Shown here one piece after another: positions 29,143 to 39,367 of a DNA stretch of 62,208 nucleotides. Made by a program: the position numbers and the translations under genes. Origin of the DNA: Bacteroidota bacterium (lineage in GTDB: Bacteria; Bacteroidota; Bacteroidia; Bacteroidales; Paludibacteraceae); assembly GCA_021779195.1 (NCBI GenBank), contig JAJYBB010000017.1, positions 1 to 62,208 of the forward strand, written 5' to 3'. The notes beneath the pieces are model-generated. The model had not been told where the DNA came from. It was given only the letters and a program-made list of their open reading frames with translations, and searched no databases. Every line of letters begins with the position of its first letter. The stretch's first letter is position 1.

Positions 29143-30162
29143 ATGATGTCAACATTATTATCTTTAATTTTAGTTCTGCAAGTTTCGTTGGGTGGGTCTG
29201 CTTCAACCGGAAATGGCACTCTATTTTCAAACCATCAAAATTCGACAATGGATCAGCAAGATTCCAATCAAACGGATAAACGCCCCGAAATCCTAAAAAA
29301 CTACTATGTATTCTGTTATTTCAATAACAATGGTAAAGATGGTCTGCATTTAGCGGGTAGTCGTGATGGTTTTCATTGGAATGCATTTAAAAACGACCAA
29401 TCCTTTCTGAAACCTACTGTCGGGAAAGATAGCCTTATGCGCGATCCTTGTATTATCCAAGGAGCCGATCATCTTTTTCATGCAGTTTGGACAGTAAGTT
29501 GGACCGACAAAGGAATCGGATATGCAAGTTCAACTGATTTGATACATTGGTCGCAGCAACAATTTATTCCGGTAATGGCAAATGAAGAACGTGCACGAAA
29601 TTGCTGGGCTCCGGAAATTACCTATGATCCGACGAAAAATGAGTACATGATTTATTGGGCGACAACAATTGCCGACAAATTTGCCGAAACCCTTTCGAAT
29701 GCCGAAAATGGCTACAATCATCGCATTTATTATGTTACAACTAAGAATTTCAATTCTTTCAGTGCCACACACTTATTATATGATCCTGGATTCAATGTGA
29801 TTGATGCCACCATCGTACATAATAGCGGACGATATTTAATGTTTATGAAAGACGAGACACGTGAGCCTGTACAAAAAAATCTGAAAATTGCCTATTCCAA
29901 AAATCTTACGGGTCCTTATTCTACTGCCAGTATGCCTATAACCGGTAATTATTGGGCTGAGGGACCAACTACGCTTAAAATCGGAAAACGTTGGCTCGTT
30001 TATTTCGATAAATACCGCGAACATAAATATGGGGCAATTGAATCGACCGACTTAAAACATTGGGATGATATTTCTAATCTCATTTTTGTTCCGAAAGGCA
30101 TTCGGCACGGGAGTATTTTTAAAGTAAATAAGAATGTTTTTGAAAAGTTGGCGAAGGAATAA
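29143..30162 (+). CDS. GH43-type five-bladed beta-propeller glycosidase
   Basis: This is a 339-residue exported enzyme with a short signal-like N-terminus (MMSTLLSLILVLQVSLG). The three-acid GH43 pattern is visible: a base-type Asp in RDPCII, a second Asp in VIDATIV and the proton-donor Glu in WAEGPTT. Blade repeats such as HLAGSRDGFHWNAF and GIGYASSTDLIHWSQ, and the ARNCWAPEI stretch, are typical of arabinosidase/xylosidase-type members. It probably removes arabinose or xylose units from plant polysaccharides. It is transcribed away from the SusCD operon, from a shared control region, which is the best positional link between that operon and the CAZyme island. Exact activity is uncertain. 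Confidence 0.82.
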   Translation: MMSTLLSLILVLQVSLGGSASTGNGTLFSNHQNSTMDQQDSNQTDKRPEILKNYYVFCYFNNNGKDGLHLAGSRDGFHWNAFKNDQSFLKPTVGKDSLMRDPCIIQGADHLFHAVWTVSWTDKGIGYASSTDLIHWSQQQFIPVMANEERARNCWAPEITYDPTKNEYMIYWATTIADKFAETLSNAENGYNHRIYYVTTKNFNSFSATHLLYDPGFNVIDATIVHNSGRYLMFMKDETREPVQKNLKIAYSKNLTGPYSTASMPITGNYWAEGPTTLKIGKRWLVYFDKYREHKYGAIESTDLKHWDDISNLIFVPKGIRHGSIFKVNKNVFEKLAKE

Positions 30163-30963
30163 TTGCAATCTGGTTTTAAAAACTAAGTAGAATTAAAATT
30201 TTGGATGTTTGAACGTGCTACAAAGATTTCAGGTTTGCATTCTATTAACAGATTCATTTGTTTGGCTAAGAATGAGTGATACTGCGTGCAGAAGTTAATT
30301 TAAATATCCCAATCCTTCACGCTACAAACAAAGAAGAGAACAAGAATCCTGTTAATTTTATAATTCTTCTCATCCTATCTGAAAAAATAAAATCGGTATG
30401 CTCAGAAGTAGAGTTTCAGCGGTATGCCAATAAACCATGATTGATTATTCGCATATTTTCGATACGATATGTTTTTTTGTTTTTAAGGTCTGCTAAAATT
30501 GCAACTTTTGAGTGTGCTTTTGTTAAAAAATACTTGACTTGTTTTTTTGGTTTATAATATTTATAATGCTGAAATACAATGGATTGAAAAATGCCTTATC
30601 TCGCTTTTTTTTGTCCCGATATTTGGCGATATTCATGAATTTGTTTATTTAATTTTGTGCCGATAATATACAGGACTTGCATATATGACATGAAATTTTA
30701 TGTATAAGATTTACAAGATACATATCCCCGTTGAGTTGGATATGTCTCGATAATTAAATGAGCAAAAGATAACGCTGGTTGGTGGTAACCAAAAGTCATG
30801 ACTAAAGGGAAATAATTTTGGAATCCCGTCAAACCAACACAGCTCGAACATTTCAGGGTTTATCAAGGAGGACGGATTTTTTTACATCGAAAATTTATTT
30901 TAAATTTATCTAAAACACTTAATTCAACTGTTCGAATGCAGTAAACTGTTTAATGATATATAT
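30163..30963. other. Intergenic region of about 800 bases with a structured segment
   Basis: I find no protein gene here. The first 480 bases are AT-rich and featureless. Between about 30700 and 30890 the sequence becomes less AT-rich and carries several local inverted repeats (described separately). The remainder leads to the end of the PAP2 gene on the other strand. Confidence 0.5.
30650..30893 (+). ncRNA. Candidate structured RNA of unknown class
   Basis: A TAATTTTG element at 30650-30657 could start transcription near 30664, although no -33 TTG lies at standard spacing. Downstream is a perfect 8-bp hairpin (ACATATCC/GGATATGT around 30719-30744) and a helix of two 4-bp parts, GCTG-TTGG with CCAA-CAGC (about 30774-30843). 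The latter encloses AGTCATGACT and a GGGA/TCCC stem flanked by GAC/GTC. A run of seven T ends the segment near 30893. The multi-stem plan resembles a riboswitch or small RNA, but I recognise no known family and no gene follows on this strand. Confidence 0.25.
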
Positions 30964-31566
30964 TTATTTTTTGTTGATGTTTTTTCGAAGTAAATAATTT
31001 TCAATTTTTACATAGATACTTTCAATGACCTTATTGATCTGAATTAGTTTTGATTGCGATTGAAAAATAATAAAGGAGGAAATTCCAGCTACTAAAAATG
31101 ACCCCATTATATCAAAAGGATAATGAATCCCTGTAAAAACTCTTGCGGTTCCACCAATCAATGATAGTGATAAAAGTAAAATACCTAAAAACCTTGTGTT
31201 TTTAAAATACAAAAGCATTAAAGCTGTTGAGGTCATAAATGTCGTGTGGTCGGAAGGAAAAGATGTTTCAGGAACATGTTGAATGAGTATTATACCAATT
31301 TTATCCATAAAAGGTCTTGGGTGAAAGTAAAAGAGAGTGATGATGTAATTTAAAATCAATCCCAAAATTGCGGAGTAAAAACAATATAGAATTGAGTTTC
31401 GAAGTCCATTATTTTTCAACCAATAATAAATTAGTATAAAAATAAAAATTACAGGTAAATATTCAGCAATTATTATTGCAGTTTTATCTAAAATTACATT
31501 ATTTCCTGCAAAATGATTTATGCTGTTAAAAATGCTTTTGTTTAAATTATCAAATACTGTTTCCAT
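30964..31566 (-). CDS. PAP2 family membrane phosphatase, probably undecaprenyl-diphosphatase BcrC type
   Basis: This is a 200-residue integral membrane protein with about five hydrophobic segments. It carries the three PAP2 signature motifs: HPRP at 82-85, PSDH at 104-107, and Arg142 with His148 and Asp152 in ARVFTGIHYPFD. His107 and His148 would be the catalytic pair. BcrC-type enzymes recycle undecaprenyl pyrophosphate to the monophosphate carrier used in cell-wall and O-antigen synthesis, and can confer bacitracin tolerance. The N-terminal METVFDNLNKSIFNSINHFAG matches the BcrC-like start. It sits alone within the CAZyme island with no functional link to its neighbours. Confidence 0.85.
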   Translation of the reverse strand: METVFDNLNKSIFNSINHFAGNNVILDKTAIIIAEYLPVIFIFILIYYWLKNNGLRNSILYCFYSAILGLILNYIITLFYFHPRPFMDKIGIILIQHVPETSFPSDHTTFMTSTALMLLYFKNTRFLGILLLSLSLIGGTARVFTGIHYPFDIMGSFLVAGISSFIIFQSQSKLIQINKVIESIYVKIENYLLRKNINKK

Positions 31567-31894
31567 TTTTTTTATAACAAGAATAAGCTGATATTTTAGT
31601 AAAGTAAAAATATTATATAAGGTCTGATAAAAGCTCCAACATCATTGATTTTAATAGAATAATGCCGAATTTTAAAAAAAAAGAACAGAATGCAGATATT
31701 TATTGATGAAGCGGATATACACGGATTATACCTAAGCATATTTAATGCTGATAAGACCGTAAATATTTGATAATCATTTTGATAAGTCGAAATAAGTTTT
31801 CGTTTTTCCCCTTTGCTTCAGGTATAGCAATATCCGTAAATATCTGCGTGCTATTCTTCATTTTTTGATACTATTATTTATGATAGATACTGTA
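31567..31894. other. Intergenic region holding an inverted repeat element
   Basis: This 328-base stretch lies upstream of the PAP2 gene and downstream of the pectate lyase gene, both on the minus strand. No reading frame is credible. Its main content is the inverted repeat at 31692-31847. The PAP2 promoter must lie near 31570-31690 but no clear consensus stands out. Confidence 0.5.
31692..31847. repeat. Imperfect inverted repeat of a degenerate intergenic sequence
   Basis: The left copy (31692-31740) and the reverse complement of the right copy (31814-31847) share GCAGATATTTA, CGGATAT, TATACCT and AAGCA in the same order. The left copy has extra bases between the blocks. The spacer is about 73 bases. 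The wording (CGCAGATATTTACGGAT, CACGGATTATAC) recalls a family of degenerate repeats around genes in many Bacteroidota genomes, but that resemblance is from memory. Confidence 0.55.
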
Positions 31895-33634
31895 TTAGTA
31901 GAGGCTCTTTTTGCCTTCTAAAGTATCGTGATTATTTTTCGGATCAGTCCAATCTATTTTTTTAGTAGGATCGATACCGTTGATATATTTCTCAATATTT
32001 GTGTACCCATCGCCATTCATATCACCGTTAGCAACTTTCGGATCGTTGATATCTAATCCATATTTCTTTTTCCAGGCATCAGGTATTCCGTCGCCATTCG
32101 TATTTTTGTAAGGAGTTCCTTTGTATTCGGGGTAACCGCCCACCTGACTAATGTCGGTGATGATACCTTCTTTGTAAGTATCTGCCGGCAATCTGCGTTG
32201 TTCGCATTGATAATACTTACGACCATCGGCTTTTTTATCATAATACACTTCACCGGTACGTACTTGATGAATAATCCGTTGGTCAACTATGTCTTGTTTA
32301 GGCAAAGTGGCTCCGGCATGATCCAATACAAAATCATATGCTTCTTTTGCAGGCATGATAGGAAACTGAGGCATAATGAAAGGTTCATTTTCACGCATAA
32401 GTGGGAAATAGTTCTTTTCAGCATCTTCCTGGCTAATTTCTTTCGATTTCAAATCTCTTAGTTGAACTCCTCCTGCACTCCAGTTATCTTTAGAAACTTG
32501 TTCGTTTCCTTCAACAATATTTCCGGTAACATAAAGTCTTCCAAATACAGGACTATCAACTTTACCGCGTCCCTGAATCTGAGGTTCAATGATACGATGA
32601 TCTATCAGAGAATTTTTAGGCGTTGCCGGTCCCGGTTTATAATAGTTGTTGATAATATTAAACATTGCCGTATAATCGCCACCATCAACAGTACGGTTAA
32701 CCCAGTTGTAAATAACATTATTCGCAAAATTAAAAATACCATTCCAACCGATTGACGGATTTCGACTGGTATTATTTGCCCAAAGATTCCGCATAAAAGT
32801 ACAGTTTTCTCCTCCCAGTGTACTTCCGAAAGCATGGTTATAAGTATCCAATGCCTGAGCCGAAATTGTATTCTGAATAGTTACATTTACAGTGGGAAGT
32901 TTATCTTGCGGGCGACCATTCCTTGGATCGAACATGTGGCGATAGAACGAAATGTTTTCGTCAAGTCCCCAGGAGCAGGAACAGTGGTCGATTATAATAT
33001 TACCAATCGGGTCTCCTCCAAAACAGTCATCGCGGCGAGCCGGATTTGTTGCTCCCCTGCGAAAACGCATGAAACGAACCACCACATCGTGTGTATTTGC
33101 CCATACTGTTTCACCAGCAATACAAATACCATCGCCGGGAGCAGTTTGTCCGGCAATTGTGATGTATGGTGCACGAATAATAACAGGAGTTTTCAGATGA
33201 ATGATACCGGCAACATTAAAGACTACAATACGGGCTCCGCCTGTTTCGCATGCTTCACGAAATGTTCCCGGACCACTATCGGCAAGACTTGTTACAACGA
33301 TTACTTTTCCTCCACGGCCGCCAAACGAATATGCTCCACCACCCATAGCTCCCGGAAATGCAGGAATCTTTGCTTGTGGAAGATCGATAGGACGGGCAGC
33401 CCAATTAATATAAGGTTTCCCTTTCATGGCTTCTTCTTTAATTATAGGCAGTGCTTTTACCCAGGCACTATCCGACCGACGTATGCACTCTTTCATCAGT
33501 ACATCTGATGCCCTTTGAAGACTGTCAGTTAATATTTTTGGTTTCTTTTCGCGTGCATTCGCGTTTTGGGGCATTATCAGTACAGATAATAATAATGCAA
33601 ATAAAACCATGTGGAATTTCATAAATTGAACCAT
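31895..33634 (-). CDS. Secreted pectate lyase, PL1 family
   Basis: This is a 579-residue exported lyase that would cleave de-esterified homogalacturonan by beta-elimination with Ca2+. After a signal peptide (core MKFHMVLFALLLSVLIMP; Met5 is an alternative start) the right-handed beta-helix begins with AFPGAMGGGAYSFGGRGG and VTSLADSGPGTFREA. It continues with ITIAGQTAPGDGICI and IIIDHCSCSWGLDEN, the usual phrases of Bacteroidota PL1 enzymes. The C-terminal 60 residues carry two calcium-loop stretches (NTNGDGIPDAWKKKYG and NGDMNGDGYTNIEKYING), a common tail of such lyases. It is divergent from the GH43 gene at 33968. There is no T9SS tail or lipobox, so the periplasm is the likely location. Confidence 0.92.
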   Translation of the reverse strand: MVQFMKFHMVLFALLLSVLIMPQNANAREKKPKILTDSLQRASDVLMKECIRRSDSAWVKALPIIKEEAMKGKPYINWAARPIDLPQAKIPAFPGAMGGGAYSFGGRGGKVIVVTSLADSGPGTFREACETGGARIVVFNVAGIIHLKTPVIIRAPYITIAGQTAPGDGICIAGETVWANTHDVVVRFMRFRRGATNPARRDDCFGGDPIGNIIIDHCSCSWGLDENISFYRHMFDPRNGRPQDKLPTVNVTIQNTISAQALDTYNHAFGSTLGGENCTFMRNLWANNTSRNPSIGWNGIFNFANNVIYNWVNRTVDGGDYTAMFNIINNYYKPGPATPKNSLIDHRIIEPQIQGRGKVDSPVFGRLYVTGNIVEGNEQVSKDNWSAGGVQLRDLKSKEISQEDAEKNYFPLMRENEPFIMPQFPIMPAKEAYDFVLDHAGATLPKQDIVDQRIIHQVRTGEVYYDKKADGRKYYQCEQRRLPADTYKEGIITDISQVGGYPEYKGTPYKNTNGDGIPDAWKKKYGLDINDPKVANGDMNGDGYTNIEKYINGIDPTKKIDWTDPKNNHDTLEGKKSLY

Positions 33635-33967
33635 TTTACAAATTAATAATTATAAGCTTTAGTACGTGTTGTGAATAAATTTTTGGATATGTTTTAGTAG
33701 ACGATATCTACATTGGTTTGTACCTGCTATTAATAATTTCTAATACTTAATGATAATGATTATCCGAAAGATTCTTAAAGACATCAAATACAAGTATTTT
33801 GTAATCTAATCTGAAACTGATTTTCAATTGTTTTAATTTTATTCAATAAAGTAGTGGATTTTATTCAACAATCGAAATTTATTTATAGTTTTGTGGCTCA
33901 ATTATCTTAAATTTATTCAATCTCAATTATCAATTCTTCTACTAATATTTAAAATCTAATTAAATAA
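33635..33967. other. Divergent promoter region between the pectate lyase and GH43 genes
   Basis: This AT-rich stretch of 333 bases carries the rightward -7 element at 33886-33893. I found no equally good leftward promoter and no clear inverted repeats. Confidence 0.5.
33886..33893 (+). promoter_or_regulatory. -7 element for the GH43-GH95-GH27 group
   Basis: TAGTTTTG is a perfect TAnnTTTG match. At the standard 19-base distance upstream is TTC instead of TTG. The start codon of the GH43 gene lies 74 bases downstream. Confidence 0.45.
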
Positions 33968-35665
33968 ATGAAATTCAACACGTTTATAATTGTTATAATT
34001 GTAATTCTTTGTGGTTCACAAGTAAAAACCAATGCCACCACCGATCAGAAAAATAACATTGATAAAGCAAATTTAATTCCGGCTCCCGATTCAAAAGCTG
34101 ATGGAACGCTTTCCAAAGTATGGGTGCCTGACAATGGAGATGGAACTTATAAAAATCCGATTTTAAATGCCGATTATTCCGATCCGGATGCGATTCGTGT
34201 AGGGGATGATTATTATCTTGTATCATCGAGTTTTCAGTGTGCACCCGGATTGCCAATTTTACATTCGAAAGATTTGGTAAATTGGTCGATAATCAATTAT
34301 GCTTTTATACAGCAAAGACCGCTCGACGTGTTTGATAAACCCCAGTCCGGAAAAGGCGCTTGGGCTCCTTCCATCCGTTTTTATCAAGGAGAGTACTATA
34401 TTTTTTATCCCGATCCGGACTATGGCATTTATGTGGTCAAGACGCATGATATTTTTGGAAAATGGGATGATCCCATTTTAATTTTGCCAGGAAAGGGTTT
34501 AATTGACCCGTGCCCTCTTTGGGACAATGATGGCAAAGCGTATCTTGTTCATGGTTTTGCCGGAAGTCGCGCCGGAATTAAAAATATAATTGCAGTTTGC
34601 AAAATGAGCACCGACGGAACAAAAATTCTTGACGAGGATGCGATTGTTTATGACGGTCATGATAAACACGAAACTGTAGAAGGACCAAAATTTTACAAAC
34701 GAAAGGATTATTACTACATTATGTTGCCTGCCGGAGGTGTCCCTACCGGTTATCAATTAATTTTACGTTCCAAAAATATTTATGGACCTTACGAAGAAAA
34801 AGTTGTACTTGCGCAGGGCAATACACTTATAAATGGACCTCATCAAGGGGCTTGGGTGGAAACTCAAACAGGTGAATCCTGGTTTTTGCATTTTCAGGAT
34901 AAAGGAGCTTATGGACGCGTGGTTCATTTGGAACCGGTGAAATGGATAAATGACTGGCCTGTCATCGGGAACGATCCGGATGGAGATGGAAAAGGCGAGC
35001 CGGTTTTAATGTTCAAAAAACCAAATGTCGGTAAAACCTGGCCAATTGCTACACCTGCATCATCGGACGAATTTAATGAATCGAAACTTGGATTGCAATG
35101 GCAATGGAATGCAAATTTTAAAAGTTGGTGGGCTTTCCCGATCCCCGAAAAAGGAGTCTTGCGAATGTATACGGTGGCAGCACCCGAAAATTTCACGAAT
35201 CTTGCAGATGTTCCTAATTTATTATTACAAAAATTTACTGCCGAAGAATTTACGGCTACCACAAAAGTTACTTTTCACACTTCAGCTAATACCAAATCCG
35301 GAGAACAATTTGGACTTGTCGTTATGGGACTCGATTATGCAACTGTTTTTCTTAAAAAGGTGAATGATAAATTATTTATTTCGCAAGCCGAATGTTTGAA
35401 TGCCACAAAGAAAGGACATGAAAAAGAGAACGAAACGATTGAATCACAAAGTAATACTGTGTTTTTTCGTGTTAAGGTCTCAAAAGGTGCTATATGCAAT
35501 TTTAGTTACAGCTTGAGTGGTCATACTTTTACTCCAATCGGAAAACCGTTTTCGGCAACACCGGGTGGATGGATTGGCGCCAAAGTCGGTATGTTTTGTT
35601 TGCGCCCCGATTTTACAAATGATCCTGGATTTGCCGATGTTGATTGGTTTAGAATTGATAAATAA
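33968..35665 (+). CDS. GH43 family glycosidase with C-terminal beta-sandwich (xylosidase/arabinofuranosidase type)
   Basis: This is a 565-residue exported enzyme with a signal peptide to about residue 24. The N-terminal five-bladed propeller (about 45-340) shows the GH43 triad: Asp in YSDPDAI, Asp in LIDPCPLW and Glu in TVEGPKF. A C-terminal concanavalin-like domain (about 365-565) starts DEFNESKLGLQWQWN and ends PGFADVDWFRID, as in two-domain beta-xylosidase or alpha-arabinofuranosidase members of GH43. It would trim side chains of pectin or xylan. It heads the rightward group of glycosidases, followed after 168 bases by another GH43. The true substrate (arabinose, xylose or galactose linkage) cannot be decided by eye. 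Confidence 0.9.
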   Translation: MKFNTFIIVIIVILCGSQVKTNATTDQKNNIDKANLIPAPDSKADGTLSKVWVPDNGDGTYKNPILNADYSDPDAIRVGDDYYLVSSSFQCAPGLPILHSKDLVNWSIINYAFIQQRPLDVFDKPQSGKGAWAPSIRFYQGEYYIFYPDPDYGIYVVKTHDIFGKWDDPILILPGKGLIDPCPLWDNDGKAYLVHGFAGSRAGIKNIIAVCKMSTDGTKILDEDAIVYDGHDKHETVEGPKFYKRKDYYYIMLPAGGVPTGYQLILRSKNIYGPYEEKVVLAQGNTLINGPHQGAWVETQTGESWFLHFQDKGAYGRVVHLEPVKWINDWPVIGNDPDGDGKGEPVLMFKKPNVGKTWPIATPASSDEFNESKLGLQWQWNANFKSWWAFPIPEKGVLRMYTVAAPENFTNLADVPNLLLQKFTAEEFTATTKVTFHTSANTKSGEQFGLVVMGLDYATVFLKKVNDKLFISQAECLNATKKGHEKENETIESQSNTVFFRVKVSKGAICNFSYSLSGHTFTPIGKPFSATPGGWIGAKVGMFCLRPDFTNDPGFADVDWFRIDK

Positions 35666-35833
35666 AAGCTATGCTCATGTGTAAAGGTTAATTTTTTAAT
35701 AGAACCGATTTCTTCTCATTTCTTTAATCGGGATTAAATCGACTGAATGAGTTATGATTATTTCTGTGTACTGTCCTTCATTTTTATAAGAACTTTGTTG
35801 TGGACAACTTACTAAATATCAACATATTATTCT

Positions 35834-36886
35834 ATGAAATATCAATTTGTTATTATTTTTGCCGGATTATTTCTCCACTTCCCGTTTTTAGTACATGCTT
35901 CACATCCCGATTCCTTAAAAAGCATAACCGTTGAAACAAAACATCGGACTCTTCCTTCAAATGCTGTACACGATCCGGTAATGATAAAAGAAGGTAATAC
36001 CTATTATGTTTTGGGTACGGGACGTGGTATTTTAGTGAAAAGATCAACCGATAGGGTTCATTGGACGAATATCAAACCGGTGTTTGTGGATTCAATTAAT
36101 TTTCCGGCATGGCATCGGATTGATATTCCCGATCAAAATCGGCAACTTTGGGCTCCAGATATTCATTACAGCAATGGATTGTTTCATCTGTATTATGCAG
36201 TATCGGGATGGATGAACTTTAAGTCGAGTATTGGCTATGCCACAAACAAAACACTTAATCAAAAATCTCCTGACTATCATTGGGTTGATAAAGGAAAAGT
36301 AATAGATTTTCGAAATGGGGGTCAAGGTGTTAACTGTATCGATCCAAATATTTTTATTGATAATGATGGCAAAGAATGGCTTTTTTATGGTTCGTTCAAA
36401 TCAGGATTAAGAATGGTTGAAATAAATCCAAAAACAGGAAAACTTTTTAATCAACATCCTAATTTATATACAATTACAACTGGTCTTGGCGAAGGTGTAT
36501 TTGTAATTAAAGCCAACGGTTTTTATTATATCTTTGCTTCACGCGGAAAATGTTGCGCCGGACTTGAAAGTACGTATGAAATAGTTGTGGGCAGATCTAA
36601 AAAACTGAAAGGTCCCTATTTAAACAAGAAAGGTGAAAGCTGGCTCGATAATCATTATACTGTTTTTCTGGCTGGTGATTATGATGAACCGGGTCGCGGA
36701 CACAATGGATTTTTTTCTGAACGCGATACTACTTTTATTGTATACCACGCTTATACTCGTTCGGCAAATGGTGCTTCATTGCTTAATATCAAGCCAGTAT
36801 ATATAGGTAAAGATGGTTGGCCTACAATGGAACCAACCGGAAAAATATTTTTTGCACATTCCAACTTAATTAATTTAGTTCAATGA
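35834..36886 (+). CDS. GH43 family enzyme, endo-1,5-alpha-L-arabinanase type
   Basis: This is a 350-residue exported enzyme (signal peptide to about residue 22, ending VHA) expected to cut the arabinan backbone. The propeller begins at [20 protein letters not shown], with the Asp base in HDPV. A second Asp is in NCIDPNIF and the Glu donor in GEGVFVI. The phrases [27 protein letters not shown] and GRGHNGFF are those of bacterial arabinan endo-1,5-alpha-L-arabinosidases. Its stop codon overlaps the next start in ATGA (36883-36886), indicating translational coupling with the GH95 gene. Confidence 0.9.
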   Translation: MKYQFVIIFAGLFLHFPFLVHASHPDSLKSITVETKHRTLPSNAVHDPVMIKEGNTYYVLGTGRGILVKRSTDRVHWTNIKPVFVDSINFPAWHRIDIPDQNRQLWAPDIHYSNGLFHLYYAVSGWMNFKSSIGYATNKTLNQKSPDYHWVDKGKVIDFRNGGQGVNCIDPNIFIDNDGKEWLFYGSFKSGLRMVEINPKTGKLFNQHPNLYTITTGLGEGVFVIKANGFYYIFASRGKCCAGLESTYEIVVGRSKKLKGPYLNKKGESWLDNHYTVFLAGDYDEPGRGHNGFFSERDTTFIVYHAYTRSANGASLLNIKPVYIGKDGWPTMEPTGKIFFAHSNLINLVQ

Positions 36887-39321
36887 AACCTTTAAAATTT
36901 TTTTTACTTGTCGGTTTTCTGACATTCGGTATTTTGATAGTTAAAAGTGAGGGATTGCAATCTCCTCCCAATGCTTCAACACTTTGGTATACCCGACCTG
37001 CAAAAAATTGGGATGAAGCTCTTCCCCTTGGTAACGGACGTTTAGGGGTCATGGTTTTCGGTCGGGTTGATCAGGAACTGCTGCAATTAAACGAACAATC
37101 ACTTTGGACAGGTGGTCCTGTGAATCCCGATCCAAATCCAAAAGCACCTGATTTTTTACCGCTTGTACGAAAGGCGCTTTTCAGTAACAATTATGGTGAA
37201 GCGACCAAATTATTGCGTAAAATGCAGGGTAACAACTCGCAAATGTATCAACCACTTGGCGATTTGATTATCAATCAACCGTTTAAAGATTCTGTATCAG
37301 CATATTATCGCGATTTGGATTTAACGAAAGCACTCGCTACAACACGCTTTAAGGTGGATGGCGTAGTCTATTCCCGTGAAATATTTTCATCAGCTCCCGA
37401 TCAGGTTATTGTTTTGAAATTGACATCGAGTGAGAAAAAAAAATTGAATTTCAGTCTTACATCTCGCAATGAGCTTAAATATTCTCAGAAAATTACTGCC
37501 GATGATGAGATGATTCTTTACGGTAATGCCCGCATCACATCAGATAGTAGGCGTGCTCCAAAACCTTTAATTTACGAGGATTCAGCAAAATGTAAAGGGA
37601 TGCGTTATCAATTCAGGGTAAAAATTGTTTCGACTGACGGGAGAGTTGCAACTGATAGTATGCTTCATGTTTACGATGCTTCGGAAGCTGTGATTTTAAT
37701 CTCTGCGGCAACCAGTTTTAACGGTTTTGATAAATGTCCCGTGAAAGATGGAAAAGACGAACAGGCTATTGCACAAAAGTATATGGATGCAGCATCGCAT
37801 AAAACCTTCGATCAATTATTGAAAGCGCATATAACTGATTATGAAAATTTGTATAATCGGGTGCAATTGTCAATTACCGAAAAACCAATAAATACTAAAC
37901 CTACCGACGAGCGTTTGTCTGAATATAAAAAAGGAACCGATGATCCATCGTTGGAAATGCTGTATTTTAATTTTGGACGGTATTTGTTGATTTCTTCAAG
38001 TCGTCCGGGTGGTTATCCTGCTAATTTGCAAGGTATTTGGAATGCTAACATTCGACCATCATGGAATAGCAATTATACGACCAATATTAATCTTGAAATG
38101 AATTATTGGCCTGCTGAGATTTTAAATTTGTCGGAATGTGCTGTCCCGCTTTTTGATCAGATCCAGCGCTTATCAATTACAGGTAAAGCCATTGCCGAAA
38201 ATTTTTATCATTGCCATGGTTGGGCTGTTCATCATAATTCTGATATCTGGGCGTTGGCAAATCCTGTGGGCGAAGGTGTCGGCGATCCGAAATGGGCAAA
38301 TTGGGCGATGGGTAGTCCATGGTTATGTCAGCACTTGTACGAACACTATCGTTACACGGGTGATAAAAAATTCTTGAAAGAAAAGGCATATCCTTTAATG
38401 AAAGGAGCAGCCGATTTTTGTGTCGATTGGCTTGTGGAACATGATGGTTATTTGGTTACGGCACCTTCCACATCGCCCGAAAATGATTATTATTTGCCCA
38501 ATGGACAAAAAACAGCGATCACCATTGCATCAACCATGGATATGGAAATCATTTGGGATTTATTCACAAACATGATTGAAGCATCGAGAATTTTGGGGGT
38601 AGATTCAGCTTATCGGAAAATGTTACTTGAAAAACGGGCTAAATTATACCCTTTCCATATCGGGAAAAAAGGAAATTTGCAGGAATGGTATGGCGATTAT
38701 CAGGATGTAGATTCCTTGCACCGACATGTTTCTCATTTGTTTGGTTTGCATCCAGGTCGTGAGATTTCACCCTTGCTCGATGCGAAAATTGCCAATGCAT
38801 GCCGGCGAACCCTCGAAATTCGAGGTGATGGCGGTACCGGTTGGAGTAAAGCTTGGAAGATCAATTTCTGGGAACGTTTACTCGATGGTGATCATGCTTA
38901 TAAAATGTTTCAGGAATTATTAAAACAATCGACACTGAATAATTTATTTGATTCACATCCCCCTTTTCAGATTGATGGAAACTTTGGCTCTATTGCCGGC
39001 ATTGCCGAAATGTTTGTTCAGAGTCAGTTGGGATTTATACAATTGCTTCCGGCTTTGCCTTCAAAATGGGAGACAGGATTTGTGAAAGGATTATGTGCCC
39101 GAGGCGGATTTGAAGTGAATATTGACTGGGAAAAGGGGAAGTTACAAAAAGCTTTATTAAAATCAAATATTGGTGGAAAATGTGTATTGCGAACCGATAT
39201 CCCGATTGATGTTGATGGAATTAAATCAACAATCCAGACAGTGCCATTCAATAATCAAATAAATTTCATAACAACCTTTGATACAAAAGCCGGTGAAACG
39301 TACAAAGTGGTTGCTAAATAG
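36883..39321 (+). CDS. GH95 alpha-L-fucosidase or alpha-L-galactosidase
   Basis: This is an 812-residue exported enzyme of the inverting GH95 family, acting on terminal alpha-1,2-L-fucose or, in some pectin loci, alpha-L-galactose. After a signal peptide the N-terminal beta-domain begins [22 protein letters not shown], the family hallmark, with EQSLWTGGP. The (alpha/alpha)6 barrel carries Asn401 and Asn403 in [13 protein letters not shown], and Asp698 in QIDGNFG. These correspond to the base-activating asparagines and the catalytic Asp of characterised members. The C-terminal beta-domain contains [23 protein letters not shown]. The start overlaps the upstream GH43 stop, and the GH27 gene follows after 46 bases. 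Fucose versus L-galactose specificity cannot be decided from what I can see. Confidence 0.94.
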   Translation: MKPLKFFLLVGFLTFGILIVKSEGLQSPPNASTLWYTRPAKNWDEALPLGNGRLGVMVFGRVDQELLQLNEQSLWTGGPVNPDPNPKAPDFLPLVRKALFSNNYGEATKLLRKMQGNNSQMYQPLGDLIINQPFKDSVSAYYRDLDLTKALATTRFKVDGVVYSREIFSSAPDQVIVLKLTSSEKKKLNFSLTSRNELKYSQKITADDEMILYGNARITSDSRRAPKPLIYEDSAKCKGMRYQFRVKIVSTDGRVATDSMLHVYDASEAVILISAATSFNGFDKCPVKDGKDEQAIAQKYMDAASHKTFDQLLKAHITDYENLYNRVQLSITEKPINTKPTDERLSEYKKGTDDPSLEMLYFNFGRYLLISSSRPGGYPANLQGIWNANIRPSWNSNYTTNINLEMNYWPAEILNLSECAVPLFDQIQRLSITGKAIAENFYHCHGWAVHHNSDIWALANPVGEGVGDPKWANWAMGSPWLCQHLYEHYRYTGDKKFLKEKAYPLMKGAADFCVDWLVEHDGYLVTAPSTSPENDYYLPNGQKTAITIASTMDMEIIWDLFTNMIEASRILGVDSAYRKMLLEKRAKLYPFHIGKKGNLQEWYGDYQDVDSLHRHVSHLFGLHPGREISPLLDAKIANACRRTLEIRGDGGTGWSKAWKINFWERLLDGDHAYKMFQELLKQSTLNNLFDSHPPFQIDGNFGSIAGIAEMFVQSQLGFIQLLPALPSKWETGFVKGLCARGGFEVNIDWEKGKLQKALLKSNIGGKCVLRTDIPIDVDGIKSTIQTVPFNNQINFITTFDTKAGETYKVVAK

Positions 39322-39367
39322 TCTTAATTACTGATAATGAGTAATTTTAATATTCAAATTAAAAAAA

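Noticed and set aside
30770-30850. Possible cobalamin-type riboswitch, because of a GGGAA ... AATCCC stem followed by CACAGC
   Set aside because: The B12 box and the rest of the conserved core are missing, and no gene follows on that strand.
32834-33508. Open frame of 224 codons on the plus strand, opposite the pectate lyase gene
   Set aside because: It lies wholly antisense to a certain PL1 coding region, has a Cys/Ser/Thr-rich composition typical of shadow frames, and shows no domain pattern.
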